This document shows positions 17,807-27,191 of a stretch of DNA of 64,000 nt, piece by piece. Source of the DNA: UBA817 sp049889215 (GTDB lineage: Bacteria > Margulisbacteria > Marinamargulisbacteria > UBA817); assembly GCA_049889215.1 (NCBI GenBank), contig JBMHDV010000007.1, positions 1 through 64,000 of the forward strand. The letters run 5' to 3'. Each line of letters opens with the position of its first letter. The first letter of the stretch is position 1. The notes beneath the pieces are model-generated. The model did no database searches. It was not told the origin of the DNA and worked only from the letters and a program-made list of their open reading frames with translations. A program made the position numbers and the translations under genes.

Positions 17807-18075
17807 TGACAATTGATAACATTAGTACTATTTTAAACAACGGTATTCAAACCATTATTATTACATCACTCCCTTCGGTTGGCGTAGGCTTAATTGTTGG
17901 ATTAATCATTGCGTTATTTCAAGCCGTGACACAAATACAAGAACAAACATTAACCTTTGTACCAAAAATGGTAGCCGTATTTTTAATCGTGGCTGCAACC
18001 TTCCCTTGGATGGCTGGAATGATCATTGATATGACAACGAGTCTTTGGACTCAAATTCCAGTGTATTCTCGATGA
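17806..18075 (+). CDS. fliQ: Flagellar export gate protein FliQ
   Basis: 89 residues with two membrane helices, the standard FliQ size. Conserved pieces: LPSVGVGLIVGLIIALFQAV, TQIQEQTLTFVPKM and the second helix VFLIVAATFPWMAGMI. Overlaps fliP through TAATG and fliR through ATGA. Confidence 0.95.
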   Translation: MTIDNISTILNNGIQTIIITSLPSVGVGLIVGLIIALFQAVTQIQEQTLTFVPKMVAVFLIVAATFPWMAGMIIDMTTSLWTQIPVYSR

Positions 18076-18842
18076 TTATTTCACAAGAACAGATTGTTAT
18101 TTTCTTTTTAATTTTTGCTCGAATCATAGCCGTATTTCTATTAACACCTGGATTTAGTGGTAAAGAAATATTCTCTAGCGGAAAAATAAGTATGGTATTT
18201 TGGATCGCTTTTTTACTGGTTTTTGTTATTCCACTACCGTTAGAACTTCCTGGCTCTCCAATTCTTTTCTTTTTGGCCATATTTGCTGAATTTATTATTG
18301 GCGCCATGATTGGATTCTTAACACAATTATTAATACTGGGCATAGAATTTGGTGGCAGTATTATGGATACACAAGCTGGATTAAGCGTCGCATCATTACT
18401 AGACCCATCCACAGGACAAACAACATCGATTTTATCTCGACTGGTTCGTCATATTTCAATTTTAGTATTCTTCATCATTAATGGTCACCATGTTGTCTTA
18501 GGAACATTGGTTCAAAGCTTTCGAGCAATCCCAATTACTTCAAAATTAAATATATATGAAGCATCGGGTTATGTCGTATCGGTTAGTGTCGATATTTTTA
18601 TTGCGGCATTACAGATTGCCGCCCCAATCATGTTGGTTGTATTTTTAATCGACTTTGGCTTTGGCTTGTTGAGTCGAGTTGCACCACAGGTAAACGTATT
18701 TCAACTTGGATTTCAGGTAAAACCTCTGGTGAGCTTATTTGTTATGCTTACCATCATACCGGGCATGGTCGAACTGGTATTCTTTTTCTTACAAAAAAGT
18801 GCGGGTGACTTGTTGCGCATTTTATATCTAATTAGGTCATAA
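18072..18842 (+). CDS. fliR: Flagellar export gate protein FliR
   Basis: 256 residues, six predicted membrane helices. Typical blocks: FFLIFARIIAVFLLTPGFSG near the N-terminus and ILGIEFGGSIMDTQAGLSVA in the middle. ATG 18072, overlapping the fliQ stop as ATGA, is preferred to the in-frame ATG 18045 inside fliQ because it fits the family N-terminus. Confidence 0.94.
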   Translation: MIISQEQIVIFFLIFARIIAVFLLTPGFSGKEIFSSGKISMVFWIAFLLVFVIPLPLELPGSPILFFLAIFAEFIIGAMIGFLTQLLILGIEFGGSIMDTQAGLSVASLLDPSTGQTTSILSRLVRHISILVFFIINGHHVVLGTLVQSFRAIPITSKLNIYEASGYVVSVSVDIFIAALQIAAPIMLVVFLIDFGFGLLSRVAPQVNVFQLGFQVKPLVSLFVMLTIIPGMVELVFFFLQKSAGDLLRILYLIRS

Positions 18843-18843
18843 T

Positions 18844-19938
18844 ATGGGTGAAGATTCCGGCGATAAAACCGAAGAGCCCACCCCCAATAAAATTCGTGAG
18901 GCTCGTAAAAAAGGGCAAATAGCAAAAAGCCAAGAAATAACGTCTGCAATTATGTTATTGGTGTCTTTTTATACCTTTAAACTGGTTGGACCAATGATGT
19001 TGGAGCGAATTTCAACACATACAACAATGGTATTTAGCCTTTTAGACTTGGAATTTTCTTCCGCAATGGTTGGTATGCTTTTGGTTGATGGACTTAAAAC
19101 AATATTATTATCTCTAGCACCGTTAATTGGGATGACCTTTACGATGGTTATCATTATTGAGAGCATGCAGACTGGTTTTTTATTTTCCCTTGAATCATTA
19201 TCGCCCAAATTTGAAAATTTAAACCCAATAAACGGATTCAAAAAGTTTTTTGCACTGAAACAATACATTGAACTTCTTAAATCAATAATTAAAATGGCCG
19301 CCGTTGGAACCATACTTTATTACACAATTCTTGATTTTTATCCGTTGGTAACATCCTCACAACAACAAACACCTTTTGCCATGATTGGATTGGTTGGGAA
19401 GATCATCATTGATACCATCAGCCGAGTTGGTGCTGTGTATTTTGCATTAGCAATTTTTGATTATTTTTATCAAAAATATGAGTACATGAAATCATTAAAA
19501 ATGTCGAAAAAAGAAATCAAAGAAGAATATAAGCGCTTGGAAGGTGACCCGATTGTTAAACAACGCCAACGTGAAGCTCAACGAGCGATGTCGCAAGGCC
19601 GACAAATGGGCCAAGTACCAGGGGCAGACGTCGTTGTAACAAACCCTACCCATATTGCAGTTGCGATTAAATATGACCCAGAAAAAAAGGATTCCATTCC
19701 TATGGTTGTTGCTAAAGGCCAGCGATTAATCGCAGAAGAAATTAAACAAATTGCGGATAACCATAACATTCCAATCATAGAAAATCCACCCGTTGCGCGA
19801 CTACTTTTTAAAAATGTCGACATAGGGCACTACGTTCCAAAAGAATCATTTAAAGTTGTTGCAGAAATTCTTGCATTTGTTTTTCATCTAAAAAACAAGA
19901 AAGCAAAGGCTAATCCGAAGCCAGCGTTTGATCGATAA
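18844..19938 (+). CDS. flhB: Flagellar export switch protein FlhB
   Basis: 364 residues. N-terminal SGDKTEEPTPNKIREARKKG, four membrane helices, a helical linker, then the autocleavage site in ADVVVTNPTHIAVAIKYD (NPTH near residue 266). Self-cleavage between Asn and Pro allows the switch from rod/hook to filament export, in concert with FliK. One base separates it from the fliR stop. Confidence 0.96.
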   Translation: MGEDSGDKTEEPTPNKIREARKKGQIAKSQEITSAIMLLVSFYTFKLVGPMMLERISTHTTMVFSLLDLEFSSAMVGMLLVDGLKTILLSLAPLIGMTFTMVIIIESMQTGFLFSLESLSPKFENLNPINGFKKFFALKQYIELLKSIIKMAAVGTILYYTILDFYPLVTSSQQQTPFAMIGLVGKIIIDTISRVGAVYFALAIFDYFYQKYEYMKSLKMSKKEIKEEYKRLEGDPIVKQRQREAQRAMSQGRQMGQVPGADVVVTNPTHIAVAIKYDPEKKDSIPMVVAKGQRLIAEEIKQIADNHNIPIIENPPVARLLFKNVDIGHYVPKESFKVVAEILAFVFHLKNKKAKANPKPAFDR

Positions 19939-19969
19939 GACCGCCTAGTGATAAAATGGTAGTGTTTAC

Positions 19970-22039
19970 ATGTTAAAAAAGTTACTAGATCTTTTCTCTG
20001 CATCCGATTTAATACTCGCCGTGGTATTTTTATTAATCATTTCAATTATGATTTTACCTGTCCCATCATGGACACTGGATTTATTAATGGTATTGAATAT
20101 GGGAATTTCAGTTACCATTCTACTGATTTCACTTTATCTATCCCACCCACTGGATTTTGCTGCTTTTCCATCATTATTGCTAGTTATTACACTGTACCGC
20201 TTATCCATTAACGTAGCGTCCACAAAATTAATCTTAGGGTTAGGAGCAGATTTTGATGGTGAAGTTGTTGTTGCATTTGCCGAGTTCGTAACTCGAGGAA
20301 ACTTTGTGGTGGGTATTGTTGCATTTGCGATTATTACCATTGTGCAATTTATGGTTGTAACCAAAGGTGCTGAGCGAGTCGCAGAGGTATCCGCACGATT
20401 TACATTAGACGCATTACCAGGAAAGCAGATGAGTATTGATGCTGATTTAAATGCCGGTTTAATTGACGCAAATGAAGCGAAAGAACGACGGAAACGATTG
20501 GAACGAGAATCCCAATTTTTTGGATCCATGGATGGTGCGAATAAATTCGTAAAAGGGGATGCCATTGCCGGTATCATTATTCTCGTAATTAATATTATCG
20601 GCGGATTACTCATTGGTCGGTTCATGCAAGGACTATCATTTGGTGACGCGGTAACCATATTCACAACATTAAGTATTGGAGACGGTCTGGTTGCTCAGGT
20701 ACCCGCACTACTGATTGCAATAGCATCCGGTTTGGTTGTAACTAAATCTGCCTCCGATGCAAGTTTAGGATCTGATGTTTCATTTCAGGTTCTATCACAA
20801 CCACGTGCATTTGCAGTAACATCGGTTATTTTGATTTTATTTGGATTTATTCCAGGGTTTCCATTCATTCCATTTATGGCCCTTGGCGCTGGTAGTGGGG
20901 CCCTAGCAATTTCTATCATACGACAGCGTTCTAGAGCTGAAGAAATCGGTGGCGATCCAAGTGGAGAAGCTGAACCAGGTGCAAAAAAACCAGAAAACTT
21001 GCTCGGAACATTAAGTTTGGATCCTATCAGTGTTAAATGTGGAAGAAACTTAGTTCCACTGATTGATCCTAGCCAAAACGGACCATTGCTTGAGCGAATT
21101 ACGTTGGTTCGTTATCACATTGGTCAGGAACTGGGGTTTGTAATTCCAGGCGTACGTGTCATGGATGACCTTAGCTTGCCACCCAATCAGTACCAAGTTG
21201 AAATTCGCGGTACAAAAATAGCGCTCGGTGAAGCCTTGCCCGGCCACTTCTTTGTGATTGATGCCCCATCCACATTAAAACGCCAAGGTATAGAGGCAAT
21301 CGATGCTTTGGACCCAATCACCAACCAACCAGCATCATGGGTAACTGAAGACCAAATAGATTCATTGCAAGAATCAAGTATCCCATTTCAAAACCTAACA
21401 GACTATATCGCACAGCATTTTTCTGAAGTAGTCAAACAGCATTCAGACGAAATCATGACGCGTCAAAATGTCCAATCGTTGTTGGATCTTGTTAAAAATA
21501 CCAATGCGGCCATTGTTCGTGAATTGGTTCCTGACTTGCTATCACTTGGACAAGTTCATAAAGTATTACAAACATTGGTTCGTGAGCGTGTATCTATTCG
21601 TGATTTATCAACGATTCTTGAACGATTAGCTGATTATGCCCATGTATCTCGAGATACTAATCTGTTAGCAGAACATGTTCGGCAATCATTGGCCCGCCAA
21701 ATTTGCTCAAAATATGTTGATGGCGATGACACAATTACTGTATTTACGATTGATCCACAATTGGAAGAAACCATGATTAATGCAGTTCACCAATCAGAAT
21801 ATGGTGCATTTCTAGCATTGGATCCACATCTTGGCGAAAAAGTTATTGCACAAATTAGTGATCATGTGTCCAACTTCAGGCGTATGGACAAACCAGCTTG
21901 CGGACTATGTTCACCACGACTTCGACCACACCTTAAGAAATTCACCGAAAGAAACCACCCAAGCTTAACCATATTATCTTACCAAGAAATTGTGCCACAG
22001 ATTAAAGTTCAATCCATTGGCATTATTACCAATGATTAA
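19970..22039 (+). CDS. flhA: Flagellar export protein FlhA
   Basis: 689 residues. The N-terminal half is the eight-helix membrane domain, with the FHIPEP-type block PSLLLVITLYRLSINVASTK and the cytoplasmic loop ARFTLDALPGKQMSIDADL. The C-terminal half is the soluble ring that docks chaperone-substrate complexes. The intergenic gap of 31 bases before it is the largest in the export-gate block. Confidence 0.97.
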   Translation: MLKKLLDLFSASDLILAVVFLLIISIMILPVPSWTLDLLMVLNMGISVTILLISLYLSHPLDFAAFPSLLLVITLYRLSINVASTKLILGLGADFDGEVVVAFAEFVTRGNFVVGIVAFAIITIVQFMVVTKGAERVAEVSARFTLDALPGKQMSIDADLNAGLIDANEAKERRKRLERESQFFGSMDGANKFVKGDAIAGIIILVINIIGGLLIGRFMQGLSFGDAVTIFTTLSIGDGLVAQVPALLIAIASGLVVTKSASDASLGSDVSFQVLSQPRAFAVTSVILILFGFIPGFPFIPFMALGAGSGALAISIIRQRSRAEEIGGDPSGEAEPGAKKPENLLGTLSLDPISVKCGRNLVPLIDPSQNGPLLERITLVRYHIGQELGFVIPGVRVMDDLSLPPNQYQVEIRGTKIALGEALPGHFFVIDAPSTLKRQGIEAIDALDPITNQPASWVTEDQIDSLQESSIPFQNLTDYIAQHFSEVVKQHSDEIMTRQNVQSLLDLVKNTNAAIVRELVPDLLSLGQVHKVLQTLVRERVSIRDLSTILERLADYAHVSRDTNLLAEHVRQSLARQICSKYVDGDDTITVFTIDPQLEETMINAVHQSEYGAFLALDPHLGEKVIAQISDHVSNFRRMDKPACGLCSPRLRPHLKKFTERNHPSLTILSYQEIVPQIKVQSIGIITND

Positions 22040-22041
22040 TC

Positions 22042-22896
22042 ATGACTGAAAAGAAATACAATATTGCCAGTACTGTTATCCCACAAAGCAATTATCGTAA
22101 AGACACCAATAAGGATTTAAAAAACCTAAAAACCGACATTCCTGCCATCGGCGTAAAACACCCTGAGCAGAAAGCAATTAAAATTCAAATTAAAGATGCC
22201 ATTATCATTGTAAATAAAATGATGTGCGATAAAGCGGTAACCAAACCATCATTAGAAAAAAAAATTAATGACGCTTTGTTTCAATCAAGTGAAAATAAAG
22301 TTCCCCAAGATTATGAAGGCATATGGAAACTAATTGAATTACCCATTCTAAACCAAATAAAAGTTCACTTTTTAACAAGCAGTATCGAGCTATTTCTAAA
22401 TAACTATGAAAAACAAGTATCCTTTCTCGTCAATAAATATAAACGACATCTACCCCATCATATTTCACTCACCGAAGGTGATGACCTAAAAACCATTGCC
22501 CAACTTGAACTGATTGAAACCTTTAAAGCGTGGAATCCAGCAAAGAATCCTGATATTTGGCCATTAGCATACACACGAATTAATGGTGCAATGAAAGATC
22601 ATATGCGCTACATATCCAAATCAGACCCAACACGGTTTTATGATTGGGTTGTTGATGCCGCTAATTTATATCTCGCTGTAAATGATGACAATTCTCATGA
22701 ATCAACCATCGAAACAAGCACTGAACTTGAACGCGCACTTAAAGAATTAACACCTAAAGAACAAAACATTGTTCATTTATATATTAACGAAGACTTAACA
22801 TTTGCTGAAATTTCTAAACGAATTAAACTAAGCGAGTCTCAAATTTCAAGAATTTATAAACAAGCAACAAAAAAAATTAAAAACTTACTCAATTAA
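22042..22896 (+). CDS. fliA: FliA-like flagellar sigma factor with extended N-terminus
   Basis: 284 residues. Residues about 135-200 look like sigma region 2 (LTEGDDLKTIAQLELIETFK, then AYTRINGAMKDHMRYIS, the FliA-type segment). The last 55 are region 4 with a helix-turn-helix (ELTPKEQNIVHLYINEDLTF, then SQISRIYKQATKKIKNLL). FliA directs RNA polymerase to late flagellar genes. The roughly 130 residues before region 2 are far longer than in usual FliA and are not recognised. It lies two bases after flhA; the stop overlaps the pseudopilin stop on the other strand. Confidence 0.78.
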   Translation: MTEKKYNIASTVIPQSNYRKDTNKDLKNLKTDIPAIGVKHPEQKAIKIQIKDAIIIVNKMMCDKAVTKPSLEKKINDALFQSSENKVPQDYEGIWKLIELPILNQIKVHFLTSSIELFLNNYEKQVSFLVNKYKRHLPHHISLTEGDDLKTIAQLELIETFKAWNPAKNPDIWPLAYTRINGAMKDHMRYISKSDPTRFYDWVVDAANLYLAVNDDNSHESTIETSTELERALKELTPKEQNIVHLYINEDLTFAEISKRIKLSESQISRIYKQATKKIKNLLN

Positions 22897-23291
22897 GGGT
22901 ACTGAAAAACAACCTGCTTATTACCCTCACCCATCAGTTGGATTTGATATGCATCAGCCGCCATTAAGGTATAGTAAATCTGACCACTATCATCACTATA
23001 ATGATATGCATGCCCAGTAAATGGGTTAATTGGTATAGCATTAATAATATCTTTATCCATCAATTCATTTAAAACTGTGACGATACGTTGATTTGTTCCT
23101 TGGGGATAGGTTTGATGCATGAAATAATATTGTTCCAATGCCACCATTAAATTGCGAGTCGTGGATTTTGCTGACAGTGCCTTTGCTGCTGAAATCATTG
23201 ACGCATAATTTGGTAACATAATGACATTGATTAATGCAATAACACCAATAACGACCAACAGCTCTATTAACGAAAATCCTTTGACTCGCAT
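22893..23291 (-). CDS. Type IV pilin-like / GspG-like pseudopilin
   Basis: 132 residues. A class III leader KG-FSLIELLVVIGVIAL with the Glu at +5 defines a prepilin-peptidase substrate. The rest has the GspG-like fold: LMVALEQYYFMHQTYPQGTN and INPFTGHAYHYSDDSG. It would be assembled into a pilus or pseudopilus at the inner membrane. A GspF-like gene follows upstream on the same strand; no ATPase or secretin is in the window. Confidence 0.88.
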   Translation of the reverse strand: MRVKGFSLIELLVVIGVIALINVIMLPNYASMISAAKALSAKSTTRNLMVALEQYYFMHQTYPQGTNQRIVTVLNELMDKDIINAIPINPFTGHAYHYSDDSGQIYYTLMAADAYQIQLMGEGNKQVVFQYP

Positions 23292-23308
23292 GTCCCCCCC
23301 AAATAAAG

Positions 23309-23336
23309 AGTATCCTAAACAAATAGATTATGTCAA
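23309..23336 (-). promoter_or_regulatory. Promoter of the pseudopilin gene
   Basis: On the minus strand TTGACA (23336-23331), a 16-base spacer and GATACT (23314-23309). The start codon follows about 17 bases later after a G-run (GGGGGGAC) that may act as a ribosome site. The neighbouring GspF-like gene has a similar TTGGGGGACAC leader. Confidence 0.55.
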
Positions 23337-23356
23337 ATAATTATTAATTATTTTTA

Positions 23357-24214
23357 TTACGTAAAATCACGATTTAAAATTGGCCGATACAAAATCATTA
23401 ACACACTAAAAATAACACCCACAATAAAAAGGTAGAGTAAGATTCGTAAGGCATGAACATGAAATATAAACCGCTTATTCTTTTGATCTATGAGATCTGG
23501 CAAAATAACCTGAACCCCCATGTTTAAATTCCCCATGGTTTCATATGTACGTAACGTTGCGACAAGGGTAAGGTCCAATGTTAAATAAATAACCAAAGCA
23601 TTTGCAAATGATTGTAATTCGACAATATCATTAATAAACCTTTTCCAAAGATCTAATAACCGGCCACATGGCTCTAAATCGCGAATAACTTGTCCAAGTA
23701 ACCAACCACTACTTAGGTGCAAATCAACAACCACCAACCAATCAATAAATGTTAATTGAATGCATGCACGAATTAACCAACACAAATAAACCAAAATAGA
23801 AATCAAAAAAACCATAAAAAAATTCAGAAGAAATTTAATTCCGTTGGACTCATCAACCAAAGATTGCAATGAATAAAGAACAAGAGCGCCCATGAATATT
23901 GCCATTCCTAAAAGGAATATAGGGTACCATAATAATTCGACCATCTTTTTTAAATGTTGCCGACGATAGTCAATAATAGCTAAACAACGGTCAATGTAGC
24001 CCACAGCATCCAATGGACGATATGATTTCGCATATGGGTAAGCACACCAAACTGGAAAAGAAGAACGAGCAAAATGACACAGCGGATCATAATTAGTGAT
24101 TAACGTAGAATCAATTTTTAATTGAAATTGTTCATTTAAAATAGCGATTGCATCTGAAACTGAATACCCAGCTCGTAATAAAAGGCGCAATGCCTTTAGC
24201 GTTATAATTTTCAT
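23357..24214 (-). CDS. GspF/PilC-like inner-membrane platform protein, shortened
   Basis: 285 residues. The N-terminus LKALRLLLRAGYSVSDAIAI is the GspF domain opening. RRQHLKKMVELLWYPIFLLG with the following hydrophobic stretch is the first membrane helix block. Two more helices follow, the last near the C-terminus (LLYLFIVGVIFSVLMILY). Usual GspF has two repeated domains and about 400 residues; this one is clearly shorter and degenerate, as in ComGB-like systems. It would anchor the pseudopilus machine. Confidence 0.65.
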   Translation of the reverse strand: MKIITLKALRLLLRAGYSVSDAIAILNEQFQLKIDSTLITNYDPLCHFARSSFPVWCAYPYAKSYRPLDAVGYIDRCLAIIDYRRQHLKKMVELLWYPIFLLGMAIFMGALVLYSLQSLVDESNGIKFLLNFFMVFLISILVYLCWLIRACIQLTFIDWLVVVDLHLSSGWLLGQVIRDLEPCGRLLDLWKRFINDIVELQSFANALVIYLTLDLTLVATLRTYETMGNLNMGVQVILPDLIDQKNKRFIFHVHALRILLYLFIVGVIFSVLMILYRPILNRDFT

Positions 24215-24241
24215 GTGTCCCCCAAAAATACTTTTATAAAA

Positions 24242-24997
24242 TTATAATTGAATATTAAAAAAGGTCAAAGCATTGGTTGTTGTTTGATTAATAACATCAT
24301 GTAGTTCAAGCCCACGATGATCCGCCATATGCTGCGCAATATGGCCCACATGTTCCGGACTGTTTTGAGCAACAAGCACATCTTTTGGTGTTAAGTATGG
24401 GGAATCCGTTTCAATCATCAAACGATTGAAAGGAATATGCTTCATTGCATTAATAACTTTACCCTTTTTTGCATACGTCACCATACCAGTAAAAGACGCA
24501 TAGTTTTGGTCACCTTCAAGTGCATCAAAAAAAGCCGCATTGGTTGCATAACAATGAAATACTTTTTTAACATCTGGATATTGATTCACAATGCCAAGCA
24601 TATCCTCATCACTATGACGAGAATGAATAATAACTGGCATGCAATGCTCCCTCGCAAGGTTAAGCTGAGCTTTAAAAAATAACTGCTGAAGATCAGCATT
24701 ATCTAATCCATATTTATAGTCCAAACCAATCTCACCAATCGCTACAAATTGATCAACATGTTGCTCCAGTAACGCCAACACATCATCTAAAACCATTTCT
24801 TTAGTCACAGACAAGGGATGTATACCGCCAGTAATTGAACAATTTGGTAAATTAACAAATTCTGCAAGGTTTTGATGAATACTCGCAACGTCTATCGCAA
24901 CCTGGACGACATGCTGCACACCCGCAGCTTTAGCTGCATTTAACACATCACTTGTGGGACGATCTATCAAATGAAGGTGGGCATGAGTGTCAATCAT
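24242..24997 (-). CDS. tatD: TatD-family metal-dependent hydrolase
   Basis: 251 residues. Metal ligands are seen in MIDTHAHLHL, AIGEIGLDYK, VIIHSRHSDED and IETDSPYLTP. The family comprises DNases and deoxyribonucleotide hydrolases acting in DNA repair and D-Tyr-tRNA-type housekeeping roles. The start overlaps the rsmI stop by four bases; the two genes often pair in bacteria. Confidence 0.93.
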   Translation of the reverse strand: MIDTHAHLHLIDRPTSDVLNAAKAAGVQHVVQVAIDVASIHQNLAEFVNLPNCSITGGIHPLSVTKEMVLDDVLALLEQHVDQFVAIGEIGLDYKYGLDNADLQQLFFKAQLNLAREHCMPVIIHSRHSDEDMLGIVNQYPDVKKVFHCYATNAAFFDALEGDQNYASFTGMVTYAKKGKVINAMKHIPFNRLMIETDSPYLTPKDVLVAQNSPEHVGHIAQHMADHRGLELHDVINQTTTNALTFFNIQL

Positions 24998-25812
24998 AAC
25001 GCTTGAAACACATCATACAGCTCATTTTTTTTACAATCAAATAAATGAGCAAGTGCCTTAACCTGTTTTCCAGTTAACCCAACTGCATTTAAATCACTTG
25101 CTATCGCACGAATTTCTTCAGAATTATCTCGCTTAATCAAGCGGGAATCTACCATTACTACCCATTCACCACGGCAATCCATGGACAATATTTTCTGCAG
25201 TACTTCTTTGGCAGATCCACTAACAAATTGCTCATGCGCTTTGGTAAGTTCTTTGGCAACAACAATTTGAATCGTCGGATTAATGTCTGCAATAGCAGCA
25301 CAAAATGAAGTAATCCGTTTGGGAGATTCAAACCAAATACCAACCTGATTTTTTTCAATAATCGTTTGCAATGCTTTATATAAATCCCCTTCTTTTTTTG
25401 GTAAAAACCCCCCAAAATAAAAATCATTCAACAAAACACCACAACCTGAAATAAACGTAGCTAACGCAGACGGTCCCGGCAATAATACGACTGGGACACC
25501 CGTCTCACGTGCGTGTGCCACCAATAACCCTCCTGGGTCAGATACACCGGGCGAACCTGCGTCTGTAACAAATGCAACATCACCCGCCTGAATAGCGGAA
25601 TCAAACGAATTTAATGATCGTTTTTCTTGGTATTGATCCATACGAACCAGACTCTGGCCACTCAAAATCCCCAAACGCTGTAAAACTAATTTGGTCACTC
25701 GGGTATCCTCACAAAAAATCGTTGGAACATTCGCCAAAACATCGAATACTCGATGCGTTGTATCCTGCAAGTTGCCAATCGGCATGGCACAAACAAACAG
25801 TTGATTGGCCAA
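24994..25812 (-). CDS. rsmI: 16S rRNA (cytidine1402-2'-O)-methyltransferase
   Basis: 272 residues of the tetrapyrrole-methylase fold. Landmarks: FVCAMPIGNLQDTTHRV, IFCEDTRVTKLVLQRL, FVTDAGSPGVSDPGGLLV, LLPGPSALATFISGCG and the C-terminal VVAKELTKAHEQFVSG. It methylates C1402 in the ribosomal P site. Two bases separate it from the bactofilin gene. Confidence 0.95.
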   Translation of the reverse strand: MANQLFVCAMPIGNLQDTTHRVFDVLANVPTIFCEDTRVTKLVLQRLGILSGQSLVRMDQYQEKRSLNSFDSAIQAGDVAFVTDAGSPGVSDPGGLLVAHARETGVPVVLLPGPSALATFISGCGVLLNDFYFGGFLPKKEGDLYKALQTIIEKNQVGIWFESPKRITSFCAAIADINPTIQIVVAKELTKAHEQFVSGSAKEVLQKILSMDCRGEWVVMVDSRLIKRDNSEEIRAIASDLNAVGLTGKQVKALAHLFDCKKNELYDVFQAL

Positions 25813-25814
25813 AA

Positions 25815-26207
25815 CTACTTATTAATCACTTGAAAGGCACCTTCATAAATAGACTGGGAAGCGATCACGTCCATATTGACCTTACCTTTATAAATACCGC
25901 CTTCATGAATGTTTAAGCGAGCCCCTTTCACATCGCCTTCAACATAACCTGTGGCATGAACTTCTAATAACTCTAACGCCTCGATATCGCCATTAAAGTT
26001 ACCGGAAACATACACATTTTTAGCTTTAATTTGGCCGTTAATTTTACCAGTTTCACCAATAATCAAGTCCCCATTACACACAATTGATCCGGTAAGTTTT
26101 CCATCAATATGAACATCCCCATTAGCGTGAAGCTCACCCTCAATGGTTGTATTTGGTCCAAAATAAGACACGACATCTTTTGATTGATTTAACTTAGCCA
26201 CACCCAA
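25815..26207 (-). CDS. Bactofilin
   Basis: 130 residues. A right-handed beta-helix made of short repeats (GELHANGDVHIDGKLTGSIV, GKINGQIKAKNVYVSGNFNG, GYVEGDVKGARLNIHEGG). Bactofilins polymerise into filaments on the inner membrane and recruit cell-wall enzymes. It lies three bases after an M23 peptidase gene, the classic bactofilin partner, suggesting joint control of cell shape. Confidence 0.94.
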   Translation of the reverse strand: MGVAKLNQSKDVVSYFGPNTTIEGELHANGDVHIDGKLTGSIVCNGDLIIGETGKINGQIKAKNVYVSGNFNGDIEALELLEVHATGYVEGDVKGARLNIHEGGIYKGKVNMDVIASQSIYEGAFQVINK

Positions 26208-26210
26208 AAT

Positions 26211-27140
26211 TTACCATAGTTTTGAAACCGCTGTAAATAGATCCAAGTTTAGAAACTGCGTCGGCTCCACGGCTTTTCGTCGTCGTAAAATCTCGTAATG
26301 AATATGAGGACCGGTAGATAAACCACTGTTACCAATTTTACCGATAATCTGACCTTTAAATACACGCGTACTTTGTGTTACTTCAATTTCAGACAAATGC
26401 GCATAGATAGTTTTATAACCAAATTTATGCGAAATCACAATCATCCAACCATAACCGCCACCATAACCGGCAAATTCCACATACCCATCCGCCGTGGCTT
26501 GCACGGGCGCACCAATCCAAGCTGGAATATCGATCCCTTTATGAAACTGGCGTTTACGCCTCAACGGATGCGTTCGCCAACCATACCCTGAACGAATATA
26601 TCCATAGACTGGCCAAATGGAAGGCGTCTCATCAAACCAAGATTTATATTGATCATACACGGCCATGTGACGCCGCATGCGCTTTTCAAGAATTAGGATG
26701 TTTTTTTTTATAAAGTTGAGCTCATTCGAAAGCTGATAGGTTACAAAATTAGGGTGCGTGTTTTTAGGATATTGACGATCAAATGCTCGCTTTTTATTCC
26801 GAATTCGTCGCCGACTGGATAGCTTGCGATACTTTGGTTTACCCAAATCTTGACGAATTTCCTCTTCTTTACGGATTAGTTCATCAACTAGTTTTCGTAA
26901 TGATTGAACTTCATCTTTTAATGTTGTAATAACCTTAGCTTGAACTTCTTGATCCTCAACCACTTGCTTGGTCTTACTATAATGGATACCTAACTTAATA
27001 TTTAGTCCAACCGAGACAATAAATCCCAATAAAACGATCACACACAATGCGATGACGCCCTTTACGGTTAATGCACTGGCATTAAACCGCCGTGATTGGC
27101 CTCCTGATTGAGTAATAATAAAGGAATAAATTGATCTCAT
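26211..27140 (-). CDS. Membrane-anchored M23 family peptidoglycan endopeptidase
   Basis: 309 residues. One N-terminal membrane helix (VIALCVIVLLGFIVSVGL), a coiled coil at about 60-105, a linker, then an M23/LytM domain. Zinc-ligand motifs are HKGIDIPAW and GPHIHYEI, with the second histidine in IYAHLSE. All catalytic residues appear present. Partner of the following bactofilin gene. TAAAAT eight bases before the ATG is a likely -10 box. Confidence 0.93.
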   Translation of the reverse strand: MRSIYSFIITQSGGQSRRFNASALTVKGVIALCVIVLLGFIVSVGLNIKLGIHYSKTKQVVEDQEVQAKVITTLKDEVQSLRKLVDELIRKEEEIRQDLGKPKYRKLSSRRRIRNKKRAFDRQYPKNTHPNFVTYQLSNELNFIKKNILILEKRMRRHMAVYDQYKSWFDETPSIWPVYGYIRSGYGWRTHPLRRKRQFHKGIDIPAWIGAPVQATADGYVEFAGYGGGYGWMIVISHKFGYKTIYAHLSEIEVTQSTRVFKGQIIGKIGNSGLSTGPHIHYEILRRRKAVEPTQFLNLDLFTAVSKLW

Positions 27141-27191
27141 TGCTAGTTATTTTAGCATAGTTTAGTGGTTGCGACAGGCCATTTTAGAAAT

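Noticed and set aside
13540..22896. Non-flagellar type III secretion system
   Set aside because: FliO, FlhA/FlhB type sequences, both FliM and FliN, and a FliA sigma factor are flagellar; no secretin or needle gene is seen.
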